Below are positions 16,975 to 25,703 of a DNA stretch of 64,000 bases, piece by piece. Position 1 is the first letter of the stretch; every line of letters begins with the position of its first letter. The translations under genes were made by a program, and so were the position numbers. The notes under the pieces are model-generated. The model was not told the origin of the DNA, did no database searches, and saw only the letters and a list, made by a program, of their open reading frames with translations. This stretch comes from Allohahella sp002354735 (GTDB taxonomy: Bacteria; Pseudomonadota; Gammaproteobacteria; Pseudomonadales; Oleiphilaceae). The stretch lies in the NCBI RefSeq assembly GCF_047946665.1, contig NZ_CP172312.1, forward strand, positions 744,001 through 808,000. The letters run 5' to 3'.

Positions 16975-18896
16975 GCCGGATTTACACCTATTCAGAAACA
17001 TTCTCGATTGGCGATCTTGCCCGCGCTGTCGATGTAGCGAGCGAGTTTCAGGCTGTTCAATCAGGCCTTGAACGACTCCCGAAGCTCTCAACAGAAGGTA
17101 TCGGCTTTGCTGAACCTTTCCGGATTGCTGACGCGCTTGAGGCCTTTCACCCGGTCACAAAAGCCCAGCTCGACGCGGCCAAAGTCTCGGTTGTCGAGGA
17201 TAAAGCGGCGGCTGAACTGTTCTCCGAGCAAGCCGAATCCTCTGCAATATCCGCTGCGGCCTCAGAAGCTGCGACGGCAACAGCAAGCGCTGAAATCACC
17301 GCGCTGTCATCCGGCATTATCGATATCAAGAACCAGGCGCAGGAGCAGGCCAACCGATCACAGAGCGCTGCCGATCTTTCCCGCGATTGGGCGCTGAAGC
17401 CATTCAATCAAACCGTCGACGGACCCGGTACACGCTCAGCTCTGCATTACTCGGTCGTTGCCAATCAGCATGCCGATACGGCCGCAGGCTATGCCAATGA
17501 CGCTCGTCAGCTGACCTCTGGCGCCCGTAAATACATGGGCTATCACAGTGCAGCCGGTGGCACCATGCCGATTGCTGCGCCGACCTCAACGGATCGCGGC
17601 AAATACTGGTATATCTCAGCTGCTGGCACTTTGCCCGGTGTCGGCGCCGTAGCCCTGGGTGACGAACTGTCGATCAACTCGGTAAACGCCTATGAAGCGG
17701 CGGGGCTTAACTCCGACTCGATCAAGAGCATCAACGGCAAGACCGGCAACGCTGTCACGCTGTCGATTACCGACTTTGACGGCGCGCCTCGCCTGCATAC
17801 TCACACCGACTATGTGAACAAGGGGCTAAACCTCTCCGACCTGCCGTCACCATCGACCGCCAGAACAAGCCTCGGCCTCGGCACGGCGGCCACGAAGAAT
17901 GTCGGCACCGGTGCTTACGACGTGGTTCAACGTGACGCGAACGGCAATATACCCGGTGGTTCAGGCACGGCTTCAGCGACCGCTCAGCGCCTTGCCAGCC
18001 CGATTACCCTTGCGCTCTCTGGTGGCGTAGCCGGGCAGGCCACTACTGATTTCGGCGGCAACGTTACGATTGCAACAGTGGTCAATCCGGCGAACCACAA
18101 TCACACGAAGATCAACCAGGGCGAGGCGATTGGCTTTGCCGGTGGCGCTGCATCGATTACCGGCCTGTGTCACGCCCGCTCCGGTGTCGGCTGGCCTGAA
18201 TCCGGCTCCGTGCTTCATCTACCAGGCGGCACGAACGGGCAGGGCGCGCTTCAGCTGTTCTCGCCAGATGGCGCCAGTCCAACCCTTCAGTACCGGATCG
18301 CCAATAACCAGACCGGCAATTTCGGCGCGCTGCAAACCGTCATGTCCAAAACCGTGGCCGATGGTTTGTACCTCGCCAAAGGTGACACCGCGAACAAGGC
18401 CACCCGATTGGCTGAAGCCCGGCAGGTCAAACTGTCAGGCGATGTTACCGGCAGTTCCAACGCCTTCGACGGCTCGCAGGACGCGAGTATTTCGGTAGCA
18501 CTCGATGCCAACAAGGTGCTGCAAAAGCTGGTGACGGTGGACGGGGCGGGTTCTGGCCTTGATGCCGACAAGCTCGACGGCCTTGAGTCCACCGCATTTC
18601 GCAAAACGGCCGACAAAATCGCGCTAACGATTACACAGATTGAAAGCTTTTCTGCCGGCGTTACGGCGGTCAGTGTCTCGACCTTCAACAGAAACAGCCT
18701 CCTGTTTATCCGATATCGCCCGAACGGCGTGAATGCCGACAACAGCGTGACTGCGGCGACCAAGAAAGGCGTTACCGCCACGCTCTACGCCGGATCGACT
18801 TCAACTATCGATATTTCTCAATCAGCCGGGGGCTCGCTCCAGATAAACGCTTTCGGCTGCAAAATTTACGCAATAGACGAACTGGCTTGGTCATGA
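16971..18896 (+). CDS. Tail fibre with collagen-like/H-x-H metal-site repeats
   Basis: A 641-residue fibre starting at GTG overlapping the previous TGA. The N-terminal 60 residues probably anchor to the tail. Residues 70-130 are Ala/Ser-rich trimeric coiled coil. Middle repeats include N-G-K-T-G-N-A-V, H-T-H-T-D-Y and N-H-N-H-T-K; the last two are the H-x-H metal-binding motifs of trimeric phage fibres. T-A-A-T-K-N-V-G-T-G-A-Y-D-V is a classic fibre repeat. The C-terminus is a distal beta domain. No fibre chaperone gene follows. Confidence 0.85.
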   Translation: MSRIYTYSETFSIGDLARAVDVASEFQAVQSGLERLPKLSTEGIGFAEPFRIADALEAFHPVTKAQLDAAKVSVVEDKAAAELFSEQAESSAISAAASEAATATASAEITALSSGIIDIKNQAQEQANRSQSAADLSRDWALKPFNQTVDGPGTRSALHYSVVANQHADTAAGYANDARQLTSGARKYMGYHSAAGGTMPIAAPTSTDRGKYWYISAAGTLPGVGAVALGDELSINSVNAYEAAGLNSDSIKSINGKTGNAVTLSITDFDGAPRLHTHTDYVNKGLNLSDLPSPSTARTSLGLGTAATKNVGTGAYDVVQRDANGNIPGGSGTASATAQRLASPITLALSGGVAGQATTDFGGNVTIATVVNPANHNHTKINQGEAIGFAGGAASITGLCHARSGVGWPESGSVLHLPGGTNGQGALQLFSPDGASPTLQYRIANNQTGNFGALQTVMSKTVADGLYLAKGDTANKATRLAEARQVKLSGDVTGSSNAFDGSQDASISVALDANKVLQKLVTVDGAGSGLDADKLDGLESTAFRKTADKIALTITQIESFSAGVTAVSVSTFNRNSLLFIRYRPNGVNADNSVTAATKKGVTATLYAGSTSTIDISQSAGGSLQINAFGCKIYAIDELAWS

Positions 18897-18909
18897 GAGG
18901 CACGCAGTA

Positions 18910-19872
18910 ATGGCAATTTTAGACCCGCTTAAAAAGAATCAGTATACGACTACTGGTATGCCTGCCACGACGCAAGCGAGCCAGGGTACAGCTTCGGCCA
19001 GACCAACTGGCGGCGGCGTATCGCAAGGCACAGCCCAGACCTATAACGCTGCCACCGGCACGGCTCAGACGTATAAGCCGGTCGAACGCGACGTTAAGGC
19101 CAATGAGACGGTTCAGTCTCAGCTGGGCGATATCCTCGGCCAAAACTCCGTCTATATGCAGCGAGCTCGCGAATCTGCCAACCAGCAGATGAACAGCCGT
19201 GGCCTGTACTCGTCGTCTATGGCTGTTGGTGCGTCTCAGGGCGCTGCGATTGATCGAGCCCTGCCTATCGCTCAACAGGACGCCAGCACCTACGCACAGC
19301 GCGCCTCACAGAACCTGGGCGCCGTGAACGATGCCGGGCAGTTCAATGCCAACTCGCAAAATACGATGACGCTGAACAACCTTCAGGCGCAGAACCGCGC
19401 TGCCGAGGTGAACGCTGGCAACATTCAGCAGATGACCATGACCAACATGGACGCGCAGAACCAGTCAACGCTGCTCGGTCGTCAGCTGTCGTCGCAGGAG
19501 AAGATGCAGTCTCAGCAGATCAACTCTCAGGAGAAGCTGCAAGGTCTTCAGATTCAATCCCAGGAGCGCCAGCAGCAGCTGCAAATGAACCAAGATCTCG
19601 TCATGCGCCGCCTCAACGAGCAGCAGCAGGTTGGCATGCTTAGGCTCGAGCAGCAGTACGGCCAGATTGCTCAGAAATCAGAAGTCGTTTCGAGGAACTA
19701 CGCACAGATGATGGACTCGCTCGCCCAGATCGGTTCAAACAACTCACTCACCCCTGACCAACAGCGAGCAGGCGCACAGCTGCTTATGGACCAAATGAAC
19801 AACTTTCAGAGCTTTGCAAATGACCTGTACAGGCCTACCAATTCCCCTGTTTACCAGCGTACCGGAGGCTGA
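18910..19872 (+). CDS. Internal virion/ejection protein, Gln-rich coiled coil
   Basis: A 320-residue protein with GAGAGG upstream. After a Thr/Gly-rich first 75 residues it is dominated by Gln, Asn, Ala and Ser with long helical stretches. Residues 195-255 contain repeated S-Q-E-K-x-Q-x-x-Q-I-N units. Such proteins are typical of podovirus ejection proteins that leave the head with DNA. Position after the fibre and before other ejection genes supports this. Confidence 0.65.
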   Translation: MAILDPLKKNQYTTTGMPATTQASQGTASARPTGGGVSQGTAQTYNAATGTAQTYKPVERDVKANETVQSQLGDILGQNSVYMQRARESANQQMNSRGLYSSSMAVGASQGAAIDRALPIAQQDASTYAQRASQNLGAVNDAGQFNANSQNTMTLNNLQAQNRAAEVNAGNIQQMTMTNMDAQNQSTLLGRQLSSQEKMQSQQINSQEKLQGLQIQSQERQQQLQMNQDLVMRRLNEQQQVGMLRLEQQYGQIAQKSEVVSRNYAQMMDSLAQIGSNNSLTPDQQRAGAQLLMDQMNNFQSFANDLYRPTNSPVYQRTGG

Positions 19873-19874
19873 TC

Positions 19875-20729
19875 ATGGGTTTCTTTAAAAAGCTCTTCAA
19901 AGGCGCAAAAAAGATCGTCAAAAAGACGTTCAAGGCAATTGGCTCCGGCCTGAAGAAAATGTGGAAGAACAAATGGATTCGCGGCGCAATCATCGCGGCC
20001 GCTGTTATTGGCACAGGCATGTGGGCGGCGGGGGCGCTTGGTGCTTCCACCGTGGGGGCTGGGGCGGCTGGAGCCGCTGGCAGTGCTGGAACCGCTGCTG
20101 CGGGCGCTGCCGCTGGCGCAACTGCCGGGGTAGGTAGCGCCGTTGGTGGCGCTGCTGGTGCGGGCGCTGCTGCCGGGGCAAGCGCTGCGGCTGGAACTGC
20201 TGCGGGCGCTGCCGCTGGCGCGGGCGCTGCTGGAACGGCCATCGGAGCGGGAACAGCTGCTGCTGCCAATACCGGCATTCTGGGCTCGATCGGATCATCG
20301 ATTGCCTCCGGCGCGTCTGCTATTGGCTCCGGTATTTCAAGCGCTGCCGGTTGGGCGGCTGCCAATCCAGGCGCGGCAAGCATTCTCGGCGGCGGAATAA
20401 TGCAGGGCGCGAGCACGATGGCTGCTGCGAAACAGGCTGAAGACGAGCGCGACTATCAGGAGAAGGTCTGGGGTCGCCAAGGCGCTTTCGGCATTTCAAA
20501 TGATGGCAGTGATCAGGGCGGCATGGGCGTCACGGGTCGACCGCAGATGATGTCATCACCAGAACCGACTTACCGACCCGAACAAATTGCCGCTGCACCG
20601 TCCAATATCCTCGGCCAGCCCGCAGCAGCGCACTACGGCCAGACGTACGCTGCACAACCCTACGCCCCGCAGCAAAAACAGCGTCTGCGATTCAATCCTG
20701 ACAGCCGTTCATGGGAGAACGTAGCATGA
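19875..20729 (+). CDS. Ala/Gly-rich membrane-active ejection protein
   Basis: A 284-residue protein with a striking composition. Residues 1-35 are strongly cationic with repeated K-K pairs. Residues 38-170 are almost only Ala, Gly, Ser, Thr and Val with abundant G-x-x-x-G and A-x-x-x-A spacing, suitable for tight membrane helices. The C-terminal 100 residues are hydrophilic and Pro/Gln-rich. This looks like a protein that inserts into the host envelope during ejection. The channel role is inference. Confidence 0.65.
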   Translation: MGFFKKLFKGAKKIVKKTFKAIGSGLKKMWKNKWIRGAIIAAAVIGTGMWAAGALGASTVGAGAAGAAGSAGTAAAGAAAGATAGVGSAVGGAAGAGAAAGASAAAGTAAGAAAGAGAAGTAIGAGTAAAANTGILGSIGSSIASGASAIGSGISSAAGWAAANPGAASILGGGIMQGASTMAAAKQAEDERDYQEKVWGRQGAFGISNDGSDQGGMGVTGRPQMMSSPEPTYRPEQIAAAPSNILGQPAAAHYGQTYAAQPYAPQQKQRLRFNPDSRSWENVA

Positions 20730-21301
20730 GTATTTTAGGCGATCCAAACGCGCAACAGATGCCGCAAGAACAGATGCCTCCTGAAGCGGCAGAGCCTATG
20801 CCAGAGCAGGGAGCCGAAGAGGTCGAGGCCACGCCTGAAGAGCAGGCTATGGTCGAACAGTACGTCAAGGCTTCACTAAAGCAGGCGATGGGGAATCCCT
20901 CAATACATTCCAATATGGTCCAGACCATGCGGGCTTCAGCAAAGACGAACCTGTCGCAAGGTATCGCTCAGATCGCTGTCATGCTCTACGACAAGGCGGA
21001 GCAGGATATCGGGCTTCTGCCGAATGAAGATCTCCAGGAGCCCATTTTCGAGTCGATCATCGAGAATCTTATGGCCGTTGCTGCTGAGAACACATTGGCG
21101 CCGATCAAAGTTTTCAATGAGGACATGGCGGTCGAAATCTACACGATGGCGGGCCGCCTCTGGATAGACGCACACCCTGATCGTGCCGACCCTGAAGACG
21201 AGGCTTATATCGCTCAGGCGGAAGCACAGGGCAAGGCTCAGCCAGAACAAGCGCCGCAGCAAGCGCCAGAGCAACCACAATCAGGCATTTTAGGAGCGTA
21301 G
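20726..21301 (+). CDS. Virion/ejection-module protein, acidic
   Basis: A 191-residue protein whose ATG overlaps the previous stop (ATGA); an in-frame ATG at 20711 lies inside the preceding gene. The first 45 residues are Pro/Glu/Gln-rich and acidic. Residues 50-160 are helical. The last 25 residues are Gln/Ala/Pro-rich, like the N-terminus. The short I-L-G motif occurs near both ends. No family is recognised. The stop is TAG. Confidence 0.65.
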   Translation: MSILGDPNAQQMPQEQMPPEAAEPMPEQGAEEVEATPEEQAMVEQYVKASLKQAMGNPSIHSNMVQTMRASAKTNLSQGIAQIAVMLYDKAEQDIGLLPNEDLQEPIFESIIENLMAVAAENTLAPIKVFNEDMAVEIYTMAGRLWIDAHPDRADPEDEAYIAQAEAQGKAQPEQAPQQAPEQPQSGILGA

Positions 21302-21303
21302 TC

Positions 21304-22446
21304 ATGGCGAGCTATGGAATTTTGGGCTTCCTCCAGGGTGCTGGCGGGGCTGGTAAAGAACTGGCCGACAAGGCTGTCGATAATCAGTACAAGGTCGCGG
21401 CTGAAGAGCGGGCGACGCATAACGAGCAGGCCCGTCTGAAAATGATGGCTGCGCTTGAGCAGAGTCAGGCGGAGCGTGATCAGGGTTATGCGCGTGAGAA
21501 CTATGCCATCACGAGACGAGATCAGATTGAGGACCGCGACCTAACTCGCGCCGATCAGGCGGCGGCGGGTGCAGCAGAGCGCCAGGCGAAGGATGTCGAC
21601 TACGCCAGAACCTTGGCGCGTGACGAAACGAAGGCTGCCAATGAAATGGCAATTGAAAGGCTGAAGCTCAGCACGAAGTCGCCAAGCTTCGACGTGAAAG
21701 CCGGTGTGAACCAGGCCACAGGGAAGCCCGAAATATACCGAATGAATAAGGCCACAGGCGACGTCGAGTGGACGGGTATCGCGCCGGTGCCAAAGAATGG
21801 CATCACGGTTGGGCCTGACGGCACCATTACCATCGGCGGCGATAACCAAGGCCTGTCGTCCGGAACCACCAGGAAGATTCAGGAAGATCAGATTAACGAC
21901 ACGGTGACGCTGGACAAGCTCAGCCAGATCGACAAGCTGTATGACAAGACCTTCCTTCAGGTGCCGGGAAAGGCAAAGGCAGGGCTCACAAACGCTATGT
22001 CCAGCCTCGGCATGGACGTGGACCCGAAGAGCGAAGAATATGCCGCGAACAAGCGAGCATTCGATCAGTTGGTTTCAACCGAGTTCTTTGCATTCAGGAA
22101 AGAGATCACAGGTGCTGCGGGCGCCGCGGCAGAATTGAAGCAGCTTGAAGACGGTATTATCAACACCAATCTGTCGCCTGTTCAGTTTGAATCGGCGTTC
22201 AAGACATACAAGGACGAAGTTGGCCGAGCCGTGCGGATCCGCAATAAGCTGCTTCGCGAAGGCCTGTCTACGAACGATGAAGACTACGCTGCCGCTTTCG
22301 ATCAGCAGTGGAAGGAAACCAAGGGCGTCACGCCATCTAAATCTGAGTTTGAAGCGCGAGCGGATGAGCTCGAAGCCAAGGGCGTTCCACCAGACAAGAT
22401 GATCGAGATGATGAAGCTTGAAGGCTTTCCGGTGAGGATGAAGTAA
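21304..22446 (+). CDS. Ejection-module protein, helical
   Basis: A 380-residue protein. Residues 25-125 are a continuous charged helix rich in Arg, Glu, Ala and Asp. A beta segment lies around 140-180 (I-T-V-G-P-D-G-T-I-T-I-G-G). Residues 190-380 are helical again. The stop overlaps the next ATG (TAATG). Large helical proteins at this place in podoviruses are internal core or ejection proteins. Confidence 0.65.
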   Translation: MASYGILGFLQGAGGAGKELADKAVDNQYKVAAEERATHNEQARLKMMAALEQSQAERDQGYARENYAITRRDQIEDRDLTRADQAAAGAAERQAKDVDYARTLARDETKAANEMAIERLKLSTKSPSFDVKAGVNQATGKPEIYRMNKATGDVEWTGIAPVPKNGITVGPDGTITIGGDNQGLSSGTTRKIQEDQINDTVTLDKLSQIDKLYDKTFLQVPGKAKAGLTNAMSSLGMDVDPKSEEYAANKRAFDQLVSTEFFAFRKEITGAAGAAAELKQLEDGIINTNLSPVQFESAFKTYKDEVGRAVRIRNKLLREGLSTNDEDYAAAFDQQWKETKGVTPSKSEFEARADELEAKGVPPDKMIEMMKLEGFPVRMK

Positions 22447-24749
22447 TGGGATGGCGCGATCAGATTGCGTACGACGACTCAGCAACCACAACCACGCAGC
22501 CCGCGCAAAAGTCTGGCGGGTGGCGTGATCGCATCATTTACGATGAGCCGATGGAAAACGAAGCGGCTCCTGAAGCAGCAGCGCTTCCACCTGCCGCGGA
22601 TCCTGTCGTGCCTGAAAAAGACGGTACGTGGTGGGATTCGACCAAAGAAGTGGCGAATAGCGCTTACAACTTGGTGACCGGTGCAGACCGAGAGACCGAA
22701 GCCGCCAAAGAGTTTGTTGACGTGCCGGGCGGATCAGAAAACTTCTGGAAGAATGGCCTCATGTCTGGCGGCTTGTTGACCACCAGTAGTGATCAGGAGG
22801 CGGCCAATGTCATCAAGAACTATTACCCAGACGCGGCTATTGAAGAAGACGAGAAGGGCAACGTAATCGTTGATCTGACCATGTACGGCGGGAAGAAGGG
22901 CACGGTGAACAAGCCTGGCCTCGATCATCGAGACGTTTTGCAAGGCCTGTTCAGTCTGGCTGAGTTCGCGCCAGCTGCAAAATACGGCAGCATGGCGAAG
23001 TCGGCCATTGGCAAAATGTTCGGCGTAGGCACGCTGAGCGCAACGACTCAGGCTCTCAATGATGGCGTTGCGGTTGCTAGCGGGAGTCAGAAGCCTACCG
23101 ACAACATCATTGCCGACGTTGGGCTTGCTGGCGTGGGCGGAGCCGTTTTCGAGGGGATAGCCCAAGTCGGCAGTAAAGCGTGGAAGGCTTACAAAAGCGC
23201 GGCCGCGAACGGAACCCTGAGCGATAAGCAGAAAAGCGTCATCGTCCAGGAGGCCCTGAAGCTTGGCGTCCCTGCCGATGAGATCAATGACGGTCTGCTG
23301 AAAAAGTGGGCCCGCAGCGCCGATGACGCGGTCAATGGCGGCCGGGGCGATTTAAACCCACTGGAAAAGGAGTTCGACTTTCTCCTGACTAGAGGTCAGC
23401 GAAGCGGTGACGATGCGCTTTTGGGTGCCGAGGACTCTTTGAAGACTGGCCGAAGAGGGCAGGAAGCCCGCGGCATGATGCTAGGCGGCCAGAAGGCACA
23501 AGAGCAGCGAGCTCTGGATATTGTGGAAGAGTTCAAGTCTCGTGTCGCTAAGGATGGTGCGCGCATCGAATACCCCTCCGATGCAGGCAGGGCCCTGAAA
23601 GACCAGGTCCGATCAGCCGCGGCCAAAGAAAAGGAGAAGGTTGGCGCAGCCTACGACGCAGCCCGAGAGGCAAATCCAGCGCTCGCGGTTACCGATATGC
23701 GCGGAGTTGTCACACGAGCCATAAACGGACTCGAGGACGGTGCGGATCCGACCCTACCAGGCACATCAAAAGTTTTGTCGCAACTCGATGAAATGGACAA
23801 GAGCTTCGTCAACGATATCGATACCGGCCGAGCCGATGCGCTGTTCAATCTTAAGAACATCGAAACGCAGCGCAAAAGCATCGTCACAGCCATAAATAAC
23901 GCGGAGCCTGGGCGTTCTGACTACCGCCAGCTCGTACAGATCAAGAAAGCTTACGACGAGGGTATTGATGAGGCGGTCGCTCAAGGCTTGTTCAAGGGCG
24001 ATACCGCGGGCATTGAGAAGCTGAAAGAGGCCAGAGGCCTGTATGCTGATTACCACAAGAAATTCAGGGGCCGGGATGATGGCGGCGCTTTTATCAAAAA
24101 GCTTGTTGAGAAGAATCCGACGGATGCGGAGGTCATCAAGTCTCTTTTTTCCACCAGCAGCTTTTCAAACTCGGCCGCCGAAAATCTCGCCAAAAAGTAC
24201 AAAGAGATTCTGGGCGCGGATTCTGATGCGTGGAACCAGGTCAGACAGGCAGCGCTTGATACGCTGATCAAGACTACCACCTCTACCGCTGGCGATCGGT
24301 CTGTCCGCGCCGTGAGCGGCACCCAAACGTTGAACTCAATCCGACAGGCGATGAAGCAGAACGACAGGCTCATGAAAGAACTGTTTACGCCTGATGAAAT
24401 TGCGGAGGTGCGCCGTTTTGCGCTGTTGGTTCAGCAGTCACAGCCACCTTTAAAAAATGCATCCGGCACGACGTCCGTACTGATCGAGGAAGGATTGAAG
24501 GCCGGCGCCGCAGGTAAGTTTGGCGGTCTTGACGTCGCTCTGCTTGGAACCGATCAAACGGGCGCCCTGGCTGCAAAGAAAGCGGGGGAGGTCATGATGG
24601 GATGGTTTTCAAGTCGAAAGGCTCGGAGCGATGCCGCGGCAGCCTTCAGGCCTTTTGAGAAAGTGCTGAACAACGGAAACTATGAGCCGGTCAAGAACAT
24701 GGCCAAAGGTGCCGGAGCGGCTGGCTATTCCAACTCTTCAGGCGAATAG
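22446..24749 (+). CDS. Large ejection protein
   Basis: A 767-residue protein, the largest in the ejection module. It opens with two copies of a W-R-D-x-I-x-Y-D motif (residues 3-10 and 26-33). A small domain follows at 75-165. Residues 200-740 are mostly helix, with K-x-x-E rich stretches. The length and place, last of the virion genes, fit P22-gp16-like or T7-core-like proteins. I see no lysozyme motif. Its last 25 bases overlap the end of a gene on the other strand. Confidence 0.68.
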   Translation: MGWRDQIAYDDSATTTTQPAQKSGGWRDRIIYDEPMENEAAPEAAALPPAADPVVPEKDGTWWDSTKEVANSAYNLVTGADRETEAAKEFVDVPGGSENFWKNGLMSGGLLTTSSDQEAANVIKNYYPDAAIEEDEKGNVIVDLTMYGGKKGTVNKPGLDHRDVLQGLFSLAEFAPAAKYGSMAKSAIGKMFGVGTLSATTQALNDGVAVASGSQKPTDNIIADVGLAGVGGAVFEGIAQVGSKAWKAYKSAAANGTLSDKQKSVIVQEALKLGVPADEINDGLLKKWARSADDAVNGGRGDLNPLEKEFDFLLTRGQRSGDDALLGAEDSLKTGRRGQEARGMMLGGQKAQEQRALDIVEEFKSRVAKDGARIEYPSDAGRALKDQVRSAAAKEKEKVGAAYDAAREANPALAVTDMRGVVTRAINGLEDGADPTLPGTSKVLSQLDEMDKSFVNDIDTGRADALFNLKNIETQRKSIVTAINNAEPGRSDYRQLVQIKKAYDEGIDEAVAQGLFKGDTAGIEKLKEARGLYADYHKKFRGRDDGGAFIKKLVEKNPTDAEVIKSLFSTSSFSNSAAENLAKKYKEILGADSDAWNQVRQAALDTLIKTTTSTAGDRSVRAVSGTQTLNSIRQAMKQNDRLMKELFTPDEIAEVRRFALLVQQSQPPLKNASGTTSVLIEEGLKAGAAGKFGGLDVALLGTDQTGALAAKKAGEVMMGWFSSRKARSDAAAAFRPFEKVLNNGNYEPVKNMAKGAGAAGYSNSSGE

Positions 24750-25072
24750 TCCGGTTTTTGGACTCGAACGCCGTAGCGCTTTTCGAAATACTCGATGTGG
24801 CGCCGCGGCAGCCGGCTGATCTGAAGCTGAATCATTCGCTCGGGGTCGTCAAATACGGGATGGTCCCTAAACCAGACGCCCCAGCGGATCCGCAAGAACA
24901 GGAAGTATAGCGGCGCGAATACCAGCAAATAGCCGACGCAGCTGAAGAATATGGCCAGCATAATCCATTGAGCCCAAAGCCAGTCATCTGGAATTGCCAG
25001 GGCTATGCCGACATAAGTCAGAATGGCGAACAGCTTTGCGCCAAACCAGAAGTTGTCGCCGCGCTCAGTCAC
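24725..25072 (-). CDS. Small multi-pass membrane protein
   Basis: A 115-residue protein if it starts at the GTG that overlaps the stop of the upstream gene (GTGACTGA). A longer reading from 25207 would run under the repeat protein and look like noise. It has two or three hydrophobic segments (about 12-28, 35-65) followed by a cytoplasmic-looking C-terminus with repeated Arg and Glu residues. It may form a two-gene unit with the repeat protein. The function is unknown; superinfection exclusion is one possibility. Confidence 0.55.
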   Translation of the reverse strand: MTERGDNFWFGAKLFAILTYVGIALAIPDDWLWAQWIMLAIFFSCVGYLLVFAPLYFLFLRIRWGVWFRDHPVFDDPERMIQLQISRLPRRHIEYFEKRYGVRVQKPDYSPEELE

Positions 25073-25454
25073 TGTAATACGTAGTCCCACCAATCCGCCG
25101 ACTCGTGCCGATCCCACCGCTATTGTCATTATGGTAAGTCGTCCCGCCAACTGACCGAGACGTGCTCGAACTGCCATCGTTCCAGTTATTGTAGGTCGTC
25201 CCGCCAACGCTGCGGCCAGTGCCGTTCAGCCCGTTCGACAGGTTGTTATACGTGGTCCCGCCAACCTCTCTCGAAGTCCCCGAAACGCCGTTGTTGAAAT
25301 TGTGATACGTGGTGCCGCCGACTGATCGGCTCGTTCCAGACGTGCCGTCCATGCAGTTGTGATAGGTCGTACCGCCGACTGTCCGTGATGAACAGCTCGC
25401 GAAAGCCTCGGCAGAGAACAAAATCCCCGCCGCAATTATTGTTATCGCTTTCAT
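25065..25454 (-). CDS. Secreted tandem-repeat protein (V-G-G-T-T-Y repeats)
   Basis: A 129-residue protein. An N-terminal signal peptide (M-K-A-I-T-I-I-A-A-G, ending A-F-A-S) is followed by six imperfect repeats of about 18 residues, each centred on S-R-x-V-G-G-T-T-Y-x-N. Only two Cys occur in the first repeat and one in the second. The start at 25454 has AGGGA upstream and gives the signal peptide at the true N-terminus; a longer frame to 25487 adds only a hydrophilic leader. The function is unknown. It is probably expressed from the prophage and exported. Confidence 0.7.
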   Translation of the reverse strand: MKAITIIAAGILFSAEAFASCSSRTVGGTTYHNCMDGTSGTSRSVGGTTYHNFNNGVSGTSREVGGTTYNNLSNGLNGTGRSVGGTTYNNWNDGSSSTSRSVGGTTYHNDNSGGIGTSRRIGGTTYYSD

Positions 25455-25520
25455 TTTCCCTGCCTCGTCTATTTGGCCTATTCGCAAGCTATCACCAAAG
25501 GCCAGCCCGAGGCAATACGG

Positions 25521-25703
25521 TTATTTCTTCACCTTCGACAACTCACACTTCAGCCAGGCGGCAACAGCCCCCGGCACAGGTACTGCACCAGAGGCCCAGC
25601 GCCTGACCGTGCTGCCGTCAACGTCGATCCTTTCCGCTATTCGGGTCTGCCAGCCATAGCCGAAAAGCTTCTGGCCGGCCTCCCTGAACTCATCCTTGTT
25701 CAT
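25521..25703 (-). CDS. Small helix-turn-helix protein coupled to Ro60
   Basis: A 60-residue DNA-binding protein. The HTH is visible at about 15-45: G-W-Q-T-R-I-A-E-R-I then D-G-S-T-V-R-R-W-A-S-G, the pattern of many small phage and plasmid HTH proteins. Its ATG overlaps the stop of the Ro60 gene (ATGA), so the two are translationally coupled. It may autoregulate the Ro60/Y-RNA operon, whose promoter has an inverted repeat between -35 and -10. Confidence 0.75.
   Translation of the reverse strand: MNKDEFREAGQKLFGYGWQTRIAERIDVDGSTVRRWASGAVPVPGAVAAWLKCELSKVKK

Noticed and set aside
24725..25207. 160-residue form of the membrane protein
   Set aside because: The first 45 residues overlap the repeat gene in another frame and look like noise; the coupled GTG at 25072 is more likely.
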